A stretch of DNA of 64,000 bases from Abyssibacter sp036156195 (GTDB lineage: Bacteria; Pseudomonadota; Gammaproteobacteria; Nevskiales; OUC007): NCBI GenBank assembly GCA_036156195.1, contig JAYZUZ010000008.1, positions 1 to 64,000 on the forward strand, written 5' to 3'. Position 1 is the stretch's first letter. Each line of letters starts with the position of its first letter. Of this stretch, positions 24,920-35,600 are shown piece by piece. The position numbers and the translations under genes were made by a program. The notes beneath the pieces were generated by a model. That model saw only the letters and a program-made list of their open reading frames with translations, did not search any database and was not told the origin of the DNA.

Positions 24920-26020
24920 ATGAAGTTCGAAATCGATCGCGGGTCATTCCTGCAAACCATTCAGGCTGTCATCGGTGTGATCGAGCGTCGGCAGACCATG
25001 CCGATTCTGTCGAACTTCCATATCGAGGCATCCGATACCGGATTACGACTCACCGGCACCGATCTCGAACTGGAGCTTGTCAGTCATGTGCAGGCACAGG
25101 TCGATCAGCCGGGTGCCATCACCGTACCGGCCCGCAAGCTATTTGATATTTGTCGCGGCCTGCCCGAAGGGTCGGTGATCCGTGCGGAACTGTCTGAGCA
25201 AAAGTTTATTGTTCGCTCGGGGCGCAGCCGCTTCACCCTGGCGACGCAACCGGCTGGGGAGTTCCCCTCTCTGGGTGACATCGATTCGGCGGAACGTCAC
25301 GCCATCCCCAATCTCGCATTACGGCAGGTGCTGAACCGGACCATGTTTGCGATGGCGCAGCAGGATGTCCGCTACTACCTCAATGGACTCCTTCTAGCAC
25401 TGCGGCATGATCGTTTGAGAGCCGTGGCAACGGATGGACACCGACTCGCCTTGTCGGATGTTGATGTGGAACTCGAGATCAGCGAGGAGCGGCAGGTCAT
25501 CGTGCCCCGCAAGGGTGTGCTTGAGCTCAACCGCCTGCTGTCGGATGAAGATGAAACCGTCAGCGTGTCACTGACCAACAATCATTTGCAGGTGGATCTC
25601 GGGACGATCCTGTTTACCACCAAGCTCATTGACGGGCGGTTCCCCGACTACGAAAAGGTTGTCCCGGCGGCGGGTGACAAGCTGCTCACCGGAGACCGGG
25701 AAGTGATCCGTCAGGCGTTGGCGCGCGCCGCGATTCTCTCCAACGAAAAATTCCGCGGCGTCCGACTGGTGCTGGATCCTGGCCTGCTGAAATTGCAGAC
25801 CGAGAATCCTGAACACGAACAGGCCGAGGAAGAGATTGAGGTGGAGTACAACGGTGCACCGCTCGAGATCGGCTTCAACGTCAACTATCTACTTGATGCG
25901 CTGGGCGTCATGGAAGGGGACGCATTCCGGTTTGAAATGAGCAGCCCTGATGCCGGCGGCCTACTCACTGAACTGGGGACTGACGCGCACAAGTACGTCG
26001 TCATGCCGATGCGGCTCTGA
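24920..26020 (+). CDS. dnaN: DNA polymerase III beta clamp DnaN
   Basis: A 366-residue sliding clamp, the exact usual length. The start MKFEIDRGSFLQTIQAVIGVIERRQTMPILSNF is typical, as are RSRFTLATQPAGEFPSL, ATDGHRLAL, NEKFRGVRLVL and the C-terminal VVMPMRL, which is the conserved family end. It tethers polymerase to DNA. The ATG has a GGAG/GGGG-type ribosome site upstream. recF follows after 51 bases. Confidence 0.98.
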   Translation: MKFEIDRGSFLQTIQAVIGVIERRQTMPILSNFHIEASDTGLRLTGTDLELELVSHVQAQVDQPGAITVPARKLFDICRGLPEGSVIRAELSEQKFIVRSGRSRFTLATQPAGEFPSLGDIDSAERHAIPNLALRQVLNRTMFAMAQQDVRYYLNGLLLALRHDRLRAVATDGHRLALSDVDVELEISEERQVIVPRKGVLELNRLLSDEDETVSVSLTNNHLQVDLGTILFTTKLIDGRFPDYEKVVPAAGDKLLTGDREVIRQALARAAILSNEKFRGVRLVLDPGLLKLQTENPEHEQAEEEIEVEYNGAPLEIGFNVNYLLDALGVMEGDAFRFEMSSPDAGGLLTELGTDAHKYVVMPMRL

Positions 26021-26071
26021 TCGAATCCATAGGCGCATCGGGGCGGGGGTGATGCCACCGCCCATTCAATC

Positions 26072-27148
26072 ATGTTGATTCAGTCTCTGGCGCTGACAGA
26101 TTTTCGCTGTCACGCCAGCCTCCACCTGGCCCTGCAGCTGGATGCGCCGGCAGGCGGCGTCGCGTTGATCGGCGATAACGCATCCGGCAAGACGTCCATC
26201 CTCGAAGCGATTTACCTGCTGAGCCGGGGTGTGTCGTTTCGCGGGAGCAGTCCAAGTGATGTCATCCGCCACGGTCAGGCGCACGCTCTGGTGGTGGCCG
26301 CGACACAACAGAACGGGCAATCGACGCGGCTCGCTGTCCAGCGCAGCCGTAGTGGTTTCCAAGCACGCCTGGACAGTCGGTCTGATGTCACGGTCCTGGA
26401 GTTGGCGCGTGCCTTCCCTGTTCAGGTCATGGATCCCAGGGCACATCGCTTGATCGACGAAGGGCCCGTCCACCGTAGGCGGATGCTGGACTGGGGAGTG
26501 TTCCACGTGGAACATTCATTCATCCAAGAATGGCGACAGTTTCAACGGTTGTTGCGTCAGCGTAACGCTGCATGCCGTCGAGGTGATCAGGCGCAGTTAC
26601 GTGCGTGGAATCCTGCGTTCATAGAGTTGGGTGAGCGGGTTGATGCGGCGCGGCGACGCCATCTCGAAGCGCTAGCCGGCTCCTGGCGGGTGCGCGTCAA
26701 CACCCTGCTGGATGGTGAACATCATCCGTTGATTGCGTACCGCCCCGGGTGGCCCAGGCAACTGTCCCTGGCCGAAGCGCTGGCTCAGTCTGAGCAGCGG
26801 GAGCTGGAGGCAGGTTACTCCGTGATCGGCCCGCATCGTGCGGACGTTCGTCTACAGCTGGATGGCCGGCAGGTGCGTCATCAGGCGTCGCGGGGACAAC
26901 AGAAAGCCCTGGTGCTGGCGCTACTGCTGGCTCAACTCGAGCTTGTTGCCGAGTCGCTCGGCCATAGCCCTATCCTGCTCATTGACGACTTTTCCGCCGA
27001 ATGGGGCGCCGGTATGCGCGAGCGCGCAGTAGCCCAACTGCAACAAGGCCCAGCCCAGTGGATTTCAACATGGTTGGATACGCCCGAGTCGTCAGCCCAG
27101 CCCGCACAGATGTTCCACGTGGAACATCTGAGTCACCCCGCCCCGTGA
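26072..27148 (+). CDS. recF: DNA repair and replication protein RecF
   Basis: A 358-residue SMC-like ATPase that helps load RecA at gaps. Walker A is IGDNASGKTSILEAIY (about 36-50), the family motif LDWGVFHVEH is at about 138-147, the signature region is ASRGQQKALVLALLLAQLE, and Walker B is ILLIDDFSAEWG. The D-loop normally reads SELD; AEWG here is a deviation. Two parS sequences are embedded in the gene and both encode FHVEH: one in the conserved motif, one in the extreme C-terminal tail, which extends past the usual end. Confidence 0.95.
   Translation: MLIQSLALTDFRCHASLHLALQLDAPAGGVALIGDNASGKTSILEAIYLLSRGVSFRGSSPSDVIRHGQAHALVVAATQQNGQSTRLAVQRSRSGFQARLDSRSDVTVLELARAFPVQVMDPRAHRLIDEGPVHRRRMLDWGVFHVEHSFIQEWRQFQRLLRQRNAACRRGDQAQLRAWNPAFIELGERVDAARRRHLEALAGSWRVRVNTLLDGEHHPLIAYRPGWPRQLSLAEALAQSEQRELEAGYSVIGPHRADVRLQLDGRQVRHQASRGQQKALVLALLLAQLELVAESLGHSPILLIDDFSAEWGAGMRERAVAQLQQGPAQWISTWLDTPESSAQPAQMFHVEHLSHPAP
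26499..26514. promoter_or_regulatory. parS site 1, inside recF
   Basis: TGTTCCACGTGGAACA is a perfect 16-bp palindrome of the chromosomal parS class (consensus TGTTnCACGTGnAACA) bound by ParB. It lies within the recF codons for the conserved FHVEH motif. Confidence 0.88.
27111..27126. promoter_or_regulatory. parS site 2, end of recF
   Basis: A second, identical TGTTCCACGTGGAACA lies 612 bases after the first, in the last codons of recF and shortly before gyrB. Two identical 16-mers near the origin are characteristic of ParB loading sites. Confidence 0.9.
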
Positions 27149-27179
27149 TAACATGACGTAGGCAACGAAAGACCCACCG

Positions 27180-29594
27180 ATGACCGACACTCAACCCAAG
27201 AATTACGACTCCTCCAGTATTCGCGTGCTGAAGGGGCTTGAGGCTGTACGCAAACGGCCTGGCATGTACATTGGCGACACGGATGACGGCACCGGCCTGC
27301 ACCACATGGTGTTCGAGGTTGTCGACAATTCCATCGACGAGGCGCTTGCCGGCCACTGTTCCGAAGTCTCCGTCACCATCCATGCGGATCAAAGTGTGTC
27401 CGTGTCGGATGACGGCCGTGGTATCCCTGTTGATATCCACGAAGAAGAAGGACGGCCCGCCGCTGAGATCATCATGACCGTCCTGCACGCAGGCGGTAAG
27501 TTTGATGACAATGCCTACAAGGTGTCCGGCGGTCTGCATGGCGTCGGTGTTTCGGTGGTCAATGCCCTGTCCAAGAAGTTGGAGTTGACCATCCACCGAG
27601 AGGGTCACATCCATCGTCAAACCTACTCGATGGGTGAGCCACTGGAAGACCTGGCTGTCATCGGGAACACCGATGTGACGGGTACCACGCTGCGCTTTCA
27701 TCCCAGCGAGGAAATCTTCAAGAACATCGAGTTCCACTACGACATTCTTGCCAAGCGCCTGCGCGAGCTGTCCTTCTTGAACTCCGGTGTCCGAATTCGC
27801 CTGACGGAAGAGTCCACCGGTCGCGAAGATGTCTTCGAGTACAAGGGCGGCATCCGTGCCTTTGTCGAGCATCTGAATCGGAACAAAACGCCGTTGCACG
27901 AAGTCGTGTGTCACTTCGAAGGTGAGAAGGACGGGATCGTCACAGAGGTCGCGTTGCAGTGGAATGATTCATTCCAGGAAAACGTTTTCTGCTACACCAA
28001 CAACATCCCTCAACGGGATGGTGGCACGCATCTCGCCGGCTTTCGCGCTGCGCTCACGCGCACGCTGAACGGTTACATCGAAGCTGAGGGCCTCGCCAAG
28101 CGCGAGAAGGTGGCGACATCCGGTGACGACGCGCGGGAAGGCCTCACCGCGGTGATTTCGGTCAAGGTGCCCGACCCCAAGTTCTCATCCCAGACCAAGG
28201 AGAAGCTGGTCTCCTCCGAGGTCAAGGGGGCTGTTGAATCGGCGATGGCCGAGCATCTCAACAATTTCCTACTGGAAAACCCTCGGGACGCAAAAGCTGT
28301 TGCCCAGAAGATTGTTGAAGCGGCCCGAGCCCGCGAGGCCGCTCGCAAAGCGCGGGAGATGACGCGTCGCAAGGGTGCACTGGATGTTGCCGGCTTGCCT
28401 GGAAAGCTGGCGGACTGTCAGGAAAAAGACCCTTCGAAATGCGAGCTGTTCCTGGTGGAGGGTGACTCTGCTGGCGGCTCTGCCAAACAGGGTCGAGATC
28501 GTCGCTTTCAGGCGATCCTGCCGCTCAAGGGCAAGATTCTCAATGTGGAGAAGGCCCGGTTCGACAAGATGCTGTCCTCTGCCGAGGTCGGTACCTTGAT
28601 CACTGCACTGGGCTGCGGCATCGGTCGCGATGAGTTCGATCCAGAGAAGTTGCGGTACGAACGCATCATCATCATGACCGACGCGGATGTGGACGGCTCA
28701 CATATCCGGACGCTGCTGCTGACCTTCTTTTACCGCCAGATGTACGTGCTGGTCGAAGGCGGTCATATCTACATTGCACAGCCGCCGCTGTACAAGGTGA
28801 AGGCTGGCAAGCAGGAAACCTATGTCAAGGACGATGCAGAGCTGAATGCGTATTTGCTGAACTCTGCATTGAATGGGGCTGAGTTACGGGTAGGGCCGGA
28901 TGCGCCCCCTATTCAGCCAGGCGAGCTGGAGACCTTGTCGCGCGACCATCTTGCAGGCCGAGCGCTGGTTGATCGATTGGCTCGGCGGTACGAACGCGCC
29001 GCACTGGAAGCCATGATGCGACTGCCAAGGCTTTCAGCGGCTGAGCTGGAGAACGTCGAGGCGACCGATCGCTGGGCGGCTTCCATGCAGGCGATTCTGG
29101 ACGAGTTCCAGAATAACGAGCATCGCTACACGGCGCAGTTTGTCCGTGATGGCAGAGCTTACCTCGAGGTTGTTCGGTATAGCCATGGTGTACCTCATGC
29201 CTGCCAGTGGCTGGCGGAGTTCTTCGCATCACCCGAGTATGAGGAGCTATGCGAACTCGGCGAGCGCTTCCAGGGCCTGGTCGGTGAAGGTGCAACGGTT
29301 ACGCGCGGGCAGCAGTCCACCGATGTCGCCGACTTCACCGAGGCGCTGGACTGGCTCATGAAAGAAGCTCGACGAGGCTTGCATATCCAACGATACAAGG
29401 GGCTAGGTGAGATGAACCCCGATCAGCTATGGGAGACCACTATGGACCCCGAAACGCGCCGTCTGATGCAGGTGCGTATCGAGGATGTGGTTGCGTCTGA
29501 TGAAATTTTCACCACACTCATGGGCGATCACGTCGAGCCGCGGCGTGAATTCATCGAACATAACGCGCTGCTGGTTGGCAATCTGGACGTTTAG
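27180..29594 (+). CDS. gyrB: DNA gyrase subunit B
   Basis: The 804-residue ATPase subunit of gyrase. The GHKL domain has VLKGLEAVRKRPGMYIGDT, VVDNSIDEA, DDGRGIPVDIH and GGLHGVGVSVVNALS. The TOPRIM part has VEGDSAGGSAKQGRDR, PLKGKILNVEKAR and MTDADVDGSHIRTLLLTFF. The roughly 165-residue insertion seen in E. coli-class GyrB is present (about 560-725), and QRYKGLGEMNPDQLWETTMDP closes the protein. It ends the dnaA-dnaN-recF-gyrB cluster and is followed by a strong terminator. Confidence 0.98.
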   Translation: MTDTQPKNYDSSSIRVLKGLEAVRKRPGMYIGDTDDGTGLHHMVFEVVDNSIDEALAGHCSEVSVTIHADQSVSVSDDGRGIPVDIHEEEGRPAAEIIMTVLHAGGKFDDNAYKVSGGLHGVGVSVVNALSKKLELTIHREGHIHRQTYSMGEPLEDLAVIGNTDVTGTTLRFHPSEEIFKNIEFHYDILAKRLRELSFLNSGVRIRLTEESTGREDVFEYKGGIRAFVEHLNRNKTPLHEVVCHFEGEKDGIVTEVALQWNDSFQENVFCYTNNIPQRDGGTHLAGFRAALTRTLNGYIEAEGLAKREKVATSGDDAREGLTAVISVKVPDPKFSSQTKEKLVSSEVKGAVESAMAEHLNNFLLENPRDAKAVAQKIVEAARAREAARKAREMTRRKGALDVAGLPGKLADCQEKDPSKCELFLVEGDSAGGSAKQGRDRRFQAILPLKGKILNVEKARFDKMLSSAEVGTLITALGCGIGRDEFDPEKLRYERIIIMTDADVDGSHIRTLLLTFFYRQMYVLVEGGHIYIAQPPLYKVKAGKQETYVKDDAELNAYLLNSALNGAELRVGPDAPPIQPGELETLSRDHLAGRALVDRLARRYERAALEAMMRLPRLSAAELENVEATDRWAASMQAILDEFQNNEHRYTAQFVRDGRAYLEVVRYSHGVPHACQWLAEFFASPEYEELCELGERFQGLVGEGATVTRGQQSTDVADFTEALDWLMKEARRGLHIQRYKGLGEMNPDQLWETTMDPETRRLMQVRIEDVVASDEIFTTLMGDHVEPRREFIEHNALLVGNLDV

Positions 29595-29616
29595 CAGGGG
29601 TTTTCCCCGCAGAATG

Positions 29617-29649
29617 AAAGAAGCCGCCCCGAAAGGCGGCTTTCTTTTA
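29617..29649 (+). terminator. Intrinsic terminator after gyrB
   Basis: AAAGAAGCCGCC (29617-29628) pairs with GGCGGCTTTCTTT (29635-29647) around a short CCGAAA loop and is followed by further T residues. It lies 23 bases after the gyrB stop. The A-rich 5' arm would make it work in the opposite direction for ald as well. Confidence 0.9.
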
Positions 29650-29699
29650 TAAAACAAAGAGTTACGGTCTGGTTAAATAGCTGACCATCCCGTACTCAC

Positions 29700-30824
29700 T
29701 CAAGCGGCATGGGAGAGTACGTCGTCCGCTGGTACGTAGTCGTAGTCCAGCGCTTCGGCAACGGCCTGGCAGGTGATCTTGCCGCGGTGCACGTTCAGGC
29801 CGTTGCGCAGATGGCGATCGGTTTGCAGCGCCTGCTTATAACCCTGGTTGGCCAGTTTCAGCACGAAGGGCAATGTTGCGTTGGTCAATGCAAAGGTCGA
29901 TGTGCGGGCGACCGCCCCCGGCATATTCGCAACGCAGTAATGCACGACGTCGTCCACGACATAGGTTGGGTTGTCGTGTGTCGTTGGCTTTGACGTTTCA
30001 GTACATCCACCTTGGTCGATGGCGACATCAACGATGACGGCCCGTGAACGCATCATGCTCAGCATGTCACGTGTGATGATCTTGGGTGCGGCCGCACCGG
30101 GCAGCAGGACCGCTCCGATGACCAGGTCCGCATTGCGGATGCTGTGTTCAAGCGCATCGGCGGTTGAAAACAGTGTGGTCATGCGCCCTTGGAACAGTTC
30201 GTCCAGCTGGCGCAGTCGAGGCAAGGATCGATCGATGATGTTGACGTTGGCCCCAAGGCCCACAGCCATTCGCGCGGCACTGTACCCCACCACGCCACCA
30301 CCGATGATGCAGACATTGGCTGGCGTCACACCCGGCACGCCACCGATGAGTGTGCCGTTACCGCCCTGGGCGCGTTCCAGCGCGTGTGCGCCCGCCTGAA
30401 TGGACATACGGCCTGCGACCTCGCTCATGGGACGCAGTAGCGGTAACCCGCCCTGATCATCCGTCACGGTCTCGTAGGCGATCGCGGTACAACCGGAGGC
30501 GACGAGCAACTCGGTCTGGGTGGGATCGGGTGCGAGATGCAGATAGGTGAACAACACCTGTCCTTCTCGCAACTTCCGGCATTCTTCGGGTTGGGGTTCC
30601 TTGACCTTGACGATCATCTCGGCCTGTTCAAACACGGCATCTGCGGTGGAGAGTATCGTCGCACCAGCTTGTTGATACGCCTCATCGCTTAAACCAATGC
30701 CGTCACCGGCCAGGGTTTCAACCACGACTTCGTGACCACGGCTGGTCAACTCACGAACCCCGGATGGCGTCAGACCGATGCGATATTCACGGGCTTTGAT
30801 TTCCTTCGGTACACCGATTTTCAT
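29700..30824 (-). CDS. ald: Alanine dehydrogenase
   Basis: A 374-residue NAD-dependent enzyme that interconverts L-alanine and pyruvate plus ammonia. It starts MKIGVPKEIKAREYRIGLTP, the family N-terminus, with the substrate-site Lys in EMIVKVKEPQ, the His of TYLHLAPD, and the Rossmann motif IIGGGVVGYSAARMAVGLGA. DVAIDQGGCTETS and HYCVANMPGAVARTSTFALTNATLP are further signatures. ATG 30824 is chosen over a TTG six bases upstream. It is divergent from tamA and convergent with gyrB. Confidence 0.97.
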   Translation of the reverse strand: MKIGVPKEIKAREYRIGLTPSGVRELTSRGHEVVVETLAGDGIGLSDEAYQQAGATILSTADAVFEQAEMIVKVKEPQPEECRKLREGQVLFTYLHLAPDPTQTELLVASGCTAIAYETVTDDQGGLPLLRPMSEVAGRMSIQAGAHALERAQGGNGTLIGGVPGVTPANVCIIGGGVVGYSAARMAVGLGANVNIIDRSLPRLRQLDELFQGRMTTLFSTADALEHSIRNADLVIGAVLLPGAAAPKIITRDMLSMMRSRAVIVDVAIDQGGCTETSKPTTHDNPTYVVDDVVHYCVANMPGAVARTSTFALTNATLPFVLKLANQGYKQALQTDRHLRNGLNVHRGKITCQAVAEALDYDYVPADDVLSHAA

Positions 30825-30858
30825 GAACAACCCCAGACGGAGAAAGGGCCACGCCCCG

Positions 30859-30864
30859 TATAAT
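30859..30864 (+). promoter_or_regulatory. -10 box for tamA
   Basis: A perfect TATAAT lies 60 bases before the tamA ATG (30925) in the ald-tamA divergent gap. No good -35 hexamer is visible at 16-18 bases upstream, so an activator or an extended element may be needed. Confidence 0.45.
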
Positions 30865-30924
30865 GGCTAAGCCTTGGCAAACATCGATGGAACTTGTCCG
30901 AGGACCGGACGACCAAGGTCAGGC

Positions 30925-32673
30925 ATGCCTGCAAACGCTACTCGATATTGTAAACCGATCATTGCCGCAGGCTTGATGCTGGCGAGTTGCTGCGTATCGG
31001 CCGCAACCGTGTCGGTACAACTGGAAGGCGTGCAGGAAAGCAACCTACGCAACAACATTAATGGCTTTCTTGCCATTAGAAAGCTCGAAGGCGACAACAA
31101 GGCCCGCCCTCGCGCCATTCGGCGGCTGCATCGTCGTGCTGAAAGCGACATACGCGATGCCCTGCGACCGTTTGGCTACTACAACCCGGTTATCCGATCC
31201 GAGCTGACGCCCACAGATGAGGGCTATGAGGCCACGTACGTCGTGGACGTCGGCCCCGTCACCAGCCTGCGCGATATCCGTCTGGAGATCACCGGTCCAG
31301 GTTCCCGCGAACAAGGCCTACGTGATGTGGTGCAAGACAGTCAGCTTAGGCGCGATGCACCCCTACGGCATGCGCTCTACCAGGCCACTAAATCGGCGAT
31401 ACGCAACAAGGCGTATGAGCTCGGCTATCTCGATGCCCGTTACAGCACGTCTCGCCTCGCAATCGACCCGGCAATCAACCGCGCCGATATCGAACTGGTC
31501 CTCGACAGCGGCGAGGCCTACCACTTTGGTGAGATACGTATCGACCAGGACATCCTCGATCCGGAGTTTCTACGACGCTATGTCAGCGTTTACCCGGGTG
31601 AGCGCTTCGACCCCTCGCGGCTGGTCAACCTGCAGCTGGGACTGGCCGACCTGGGTTATTTCAACCAAGTGCAGGTGGACGCCAACAAGGACGAGGCTGA
31701 TAACTACCGGATACCGGTGATCATCAAGACTGTGCCTCGCCCCTCGCAGCGCTATGAAGCCGGCGTCGGCTACGGTACGGATACAGGCGCCCGGCTGACT
31801 ACGGGCGCAGAATGGCGTCGCCTGAACCGCAGAGGGCATCAACTGGATTTGTCCTTCCAGATCTCTGAAGTCATCAACACCCTGACCTCTCAGTATCTGG
31901 TGCCTGTCGGCAATGTTCCGGGCGAATCGCTGACGTTTTCTGCTGGCGTGGAGGACGAGAAGCTGGAAGACGGCGAGCGGCGTACGGTGCGTCTGGAGGC
32001 GGCACGCAACTGGCAACTTGGCGACTGGAAGCGGCGCTACTACCTGCAATTTGTGCGCGAAGACTTTGAGCTGTCTGATGAACGCACACTGAGTGTGCTC
32101 TTTACGCCGGGTGTGAGCTTCAGCCGAACAGAGTTGTCAGACCCGGTCTTCGCGCGACAGGGTTGGAGTGCCTTCTTCGACGTACACGGTGCAGAACGGA
32201 CGCTGTTATCGGATACCAACTTCTTGCAATCGCGCCTCAGACTGCAGGGCGTGCTGCCTGTTTTCACCCGGGGCCGCCTGCTCTTGAGGACGGAAGTCGG
32301 AGGCAGCTGGACGGATGAGTTCTCACGATTGCCGGCCTCCGAGCGGTTTTTTGCGGGTGGGGACAACAGTGTGCGTGGCTACGCTTACGAATCGCTGGGA
32401 CCCACCGATGAGGAAGGACGCGTGATCGGCGGTGAGTTCCTGCTGACCGGATCCGTAGAGTACGAGCACCTGATTCGCGGAAACATGGGCGCTGCGATTT
32501 TTCTCGACGCAGGCAACGCCGATGATGATGGATTTCCGGAACCCGTTTACGGGGCCGGAATCGGCTTTCGCTACCGGTCTCCTGTGGGTGTCATACGCAT
32601 TGACGTTGCCCATCCATTTGATGACCCCGACCGGGTGGCCCGATTGCATATCGGCGTGAGGGCTGGGCTTTGA
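30925..32673 (+). CDS. tamA: Outer membrane assembly protein TamA
   Basis: A 582-residue Omp85-family outer-membrane protein. A signal sequence (PIIAAGLMLASCCVSAA) is followed by three POTRA domains (about 30-260) and a C-terminal 16-strand barrel. RFFAGGDNSVRGYAYESLGP is the conserved VRGY lid-lock motif and GIGFRYRSPVGVIRIDVAHPF the end of the barrel. With TamB it supports autotransporter and lipid delivery to the outer membrane. ATG 30925 is used; a TTG at 30874 would extend past the signal peptide. The stop overlaps the tamB start. Confidence 0.95.
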   Translation: MPANATRYCKPIIAAGLMLASCCVSAATVSVQLEGVQESNLRNNINGFLAIRKLEGDNKARPRAIRRLHRRAESDIRDALRPFGYYNPVIRSELTPTDEGYEATYVVDVGPVTSLRDIRLEITGPGSREQGLRDVVQDSQLRRDAPLRHALYQATKSAIRNKAYELGYLDARYSTSRLAIDPAINRADIELVLDSGEAYHFGEIRIDQDILDPEFLRRYVSVYPGERFDPSRLVNLQLGLADLGYFNQVQVDANKDEADNYRIPVIIKTVPRPSQRYEAGVGYGTDTGARLTTGAEWRRLNRRGHQLDLSFQISEVINTLTSQYLVPVGNVPGESLTFSAGVEDEKLEDGERRTVRLEAARNWQLGDWKRRYYLQFVREDFELSDERTLSVLFTPGVSFSRTELSDPVFARQGWSAFFDVHGAERTLLSDTNFLQSRLRLQGVLPVFTRGRLLLRTEVGGSWTDEFSRLPASERFFAGGDNSVRGYAYESLGPTDEEGRVIGGEFLLTGSVEYEHLIRGNMGAAIFLDAGNADDDGFPEPVYGAGIGFRYRSPVGVIRIDVAHPFDDPDRVARLHIGVRAGL

Positions 32674-35600
32674 TTCGGCGCCTTGTCCTGACTCTGGGCT
32701 GGTTGCCGGCCTGCCTGGCGGGCCTCTTCGCGTTAGCGTTGTTGTTCGTCATGACGACCGAAACGGGCTTGTCGACCGTATGGTCAGTTGCCCGTGATCG
32801 ACTCCCTGAGGGCTTTGAGGTTGAGTCCGTTAGCGGTCGACTCATCGGACCCTTGGAGGTCCGGGGTGTGGAGATTGATATCCCCGCGTTGCGTCTAAGC
32901 GCCGATCGCCTGGTCCTGGACTGGCGGCCCAGCCGACTGGCCGTCGCAAAGGTGCAAATCGCCACCGTCGGTGGGGAGGGCATTCAAGTGGTCTTGCGAC
33001 CCGACGCCGCCCCCTCGCCCGAGGAACCAGACTCGCCCTTGTCTCTGGACTTTCGCGCTCCGATCACCCTGGTCATCGAACACGCGTTCATCCGGGACTT
33101 GCGCGTACAGCCAGCGCCCGAGGCTGAGCCGCTTATTCTCGACAGTCTGTCGCTTGCCGGTGTGTGGGATCGGGGCTCCGTGGAGCTCTCGGAGTTCACG
33201 CTCCGTTCCCCGCTGTCGGGCCCGCTGGAGGCACGGCTGTTCGCGCTGCTCGAACACAACGCCATTCGAATTCAGACTTTGCACCTGTCCTCGCCTGACA
33301 GCGATCTGGAGACTCGCCTATCCGGCCATGTCCGGCAAACTCTGGGCCGTCTGAATCTAGACCTACAAGGTCAATGGACGGCGCTGCGCTGGCCGCTGAC
33401 AGGCGAGGCCCAGTTGCGCTCACCCAGCGGGCGTTTTGCGCTCACAGGCACCCTGCCCGCGCTACAGGCTGAACTGGACGCCCGACTGCTGTCCCGCGAC
33501 CAGCCTGCAAACATCCAGGCCCGTGCGCTCCTCAAGCAAGACCAGGTGGATGCGCGGCTGCAATGGGACAGCCTGGCCTGGCCGTTGGAGACGTCTGCCG
33601 GCGACGTGCAGCTGCGCCTGCAGTCTGGAGAGCTAAACGCCAAAGGCCCGTTGGAGGCCGTCCGCCTGCGTGGCCAGACGGCTGTACTGCCGACCAATTT
33701 TCAGCCGGTCGAGATCCGGCTCCAGGGCACCGCCAATCCGCAGTCCGTTCGCCTGGAACCGCTGCGTCTCGATGTCGCCGGCTCGGAGACTCGCCTGACC
33801 GGGCGCGTGACCTGGCAGCCCGATCTCACCGCCAGACTAACGCTGGCCAGCCGGGGGGTGGACCCATCTGCTTTGTCGGGGCAACTGGCGGACTGGCCGG
33901 GCCAGATCGCCGCCAATGGCGAGTTCCAGTTGAGGATCGAGGAAGAGCAGCTACGGATTCGCGTCCCCTCGCTACGCGCGGATGGACAGCTGCTTGATCA
34001 GGACTTGGTATTGGCCCTGCAAGGAGCGATGAGCCCACAGAGCATTGCGGTTGATCAGTTCACGCTGGAGGCGCTTGGGGGCGAATTGGCCGGGGCGCTG
34101 GGCGTGACACTGCAGCCGCGGCTCGACGGACAGGCAACGCTCACTCTGCGAAATCTGGATCCGGCCGTGCTGCTGCCGCAATGGCCAGGTGCATTGCAGG
34201 GCAATGTCCGGGTAAAACTGGCAGGAACCCAAGCCTCACCCGATATCAGCCTGCCTGAGCTCAGGCTGTCAGGTACCCTGAGAGATCGCGACATCGCGCT
34301 GAACTCGCAGCTTCAGTACCGAGACAAAAACCTTTCTATTCAATCGCTTGAACTATCTTCCGGGGCGTCTGAACTCGCGATAGCCGGACGGGCCAGCCCA
34401 GCGGATATGGACTTGCAATGGCAGATATCCAGCCCGGACCTGGCGGATTTTTATCCGGGTCTGACGGGCCGACTCACGGGTGACGGCCAGCTACGTGGTC
34501 CCGCCACGACTCCGAGACTCACCGCGGATTTGCGCGGAGAATCCCTGGGTTACCAGCGCTACGCCGTGGCAGGCGTTGATCTCGCGGCAGACCTCGATTT
34601 CGCCGAGGGCAGTGTGTTCAATCTCGATGTGCGTCTGGCCGATGCCCAGGTTGCAGCGACGGGGATTCGCACACTGGTGCTCGAGGCATCCGGTGGAGCT
34701 GAAGCGCTGGATATCCATCTGGCGACACAGACGACTGAAGGATCGGTGACGCTCGATTTGTCAGGCGCACTGGATGTGCAGGCCCCGGCCTGGACGGGCG
34801 AGCTGACACAGCTGCGTCTGCAGCCTGTGGACTTCCCGCCCTGGGTACTGGAGGCGGAAGCCGGCCTGGAACTTCGTCAGAACAGCTGGTCTGTGGATGG
34901 GCTCTGTCTGGCGGCTGAGGCCGGGCGCTTTCGCAGCGAAGGGACCAGCGGTGGCCCCAGCGCGCCGCGCACGGTTCGTCGCAGCCGCCTTTGTGTGCAA
35001 GGTGCCGCCGATGCGGGGGGCTTGTCCGTCCAGACGGATATCGACTATTTCGATCTGGCCTATCTCACTCCGCTGCTGCCTCCGGCCACGCGGCTCAGCG
35101 GTTCGCTGCGCGGCGAGGCGGGCTACGAACGGCAAGGCGGTCGAGAGCGACTTTCGGCCGATTTGCAGACCTCGGCGATCGAGCTCATGGGTACGCGAAC
35201 ACCGGATGATCCGCTGGAGATCGCCTTCGCGCCCGGTCTTTTCAGCGCGTCGGAGGAACAGGACGGCACACAGGTCCAACTCAGCCTGCCGCTGGAAGAC
35301 GATGAATCAGCAGGGCTGAAACTGGACGCCCGACTGGCTGGCCAGGGTTTGATCGTGGACAGGGCCCTGGATGGTCGTCTCACGGCGGAGCTCAGCAATC
35401 TGGACTTCGTGGCGCTGCTCGTTGATGCCCTGACGGACGTCACCGGCCAGCTTAGGGCGGACATGCGCTTGTCGGGGCAGGTCAAGGCTCCCCAGGTGGA
35501 TGGCCAGTTGCAACTGGCCGAAGCAGCGGCCTCCATCGATGCTGCAGGCATCGACCTGCGCGATGTGGAAGTGACGGTCTCAGGCGATCCGACGGCGTCA

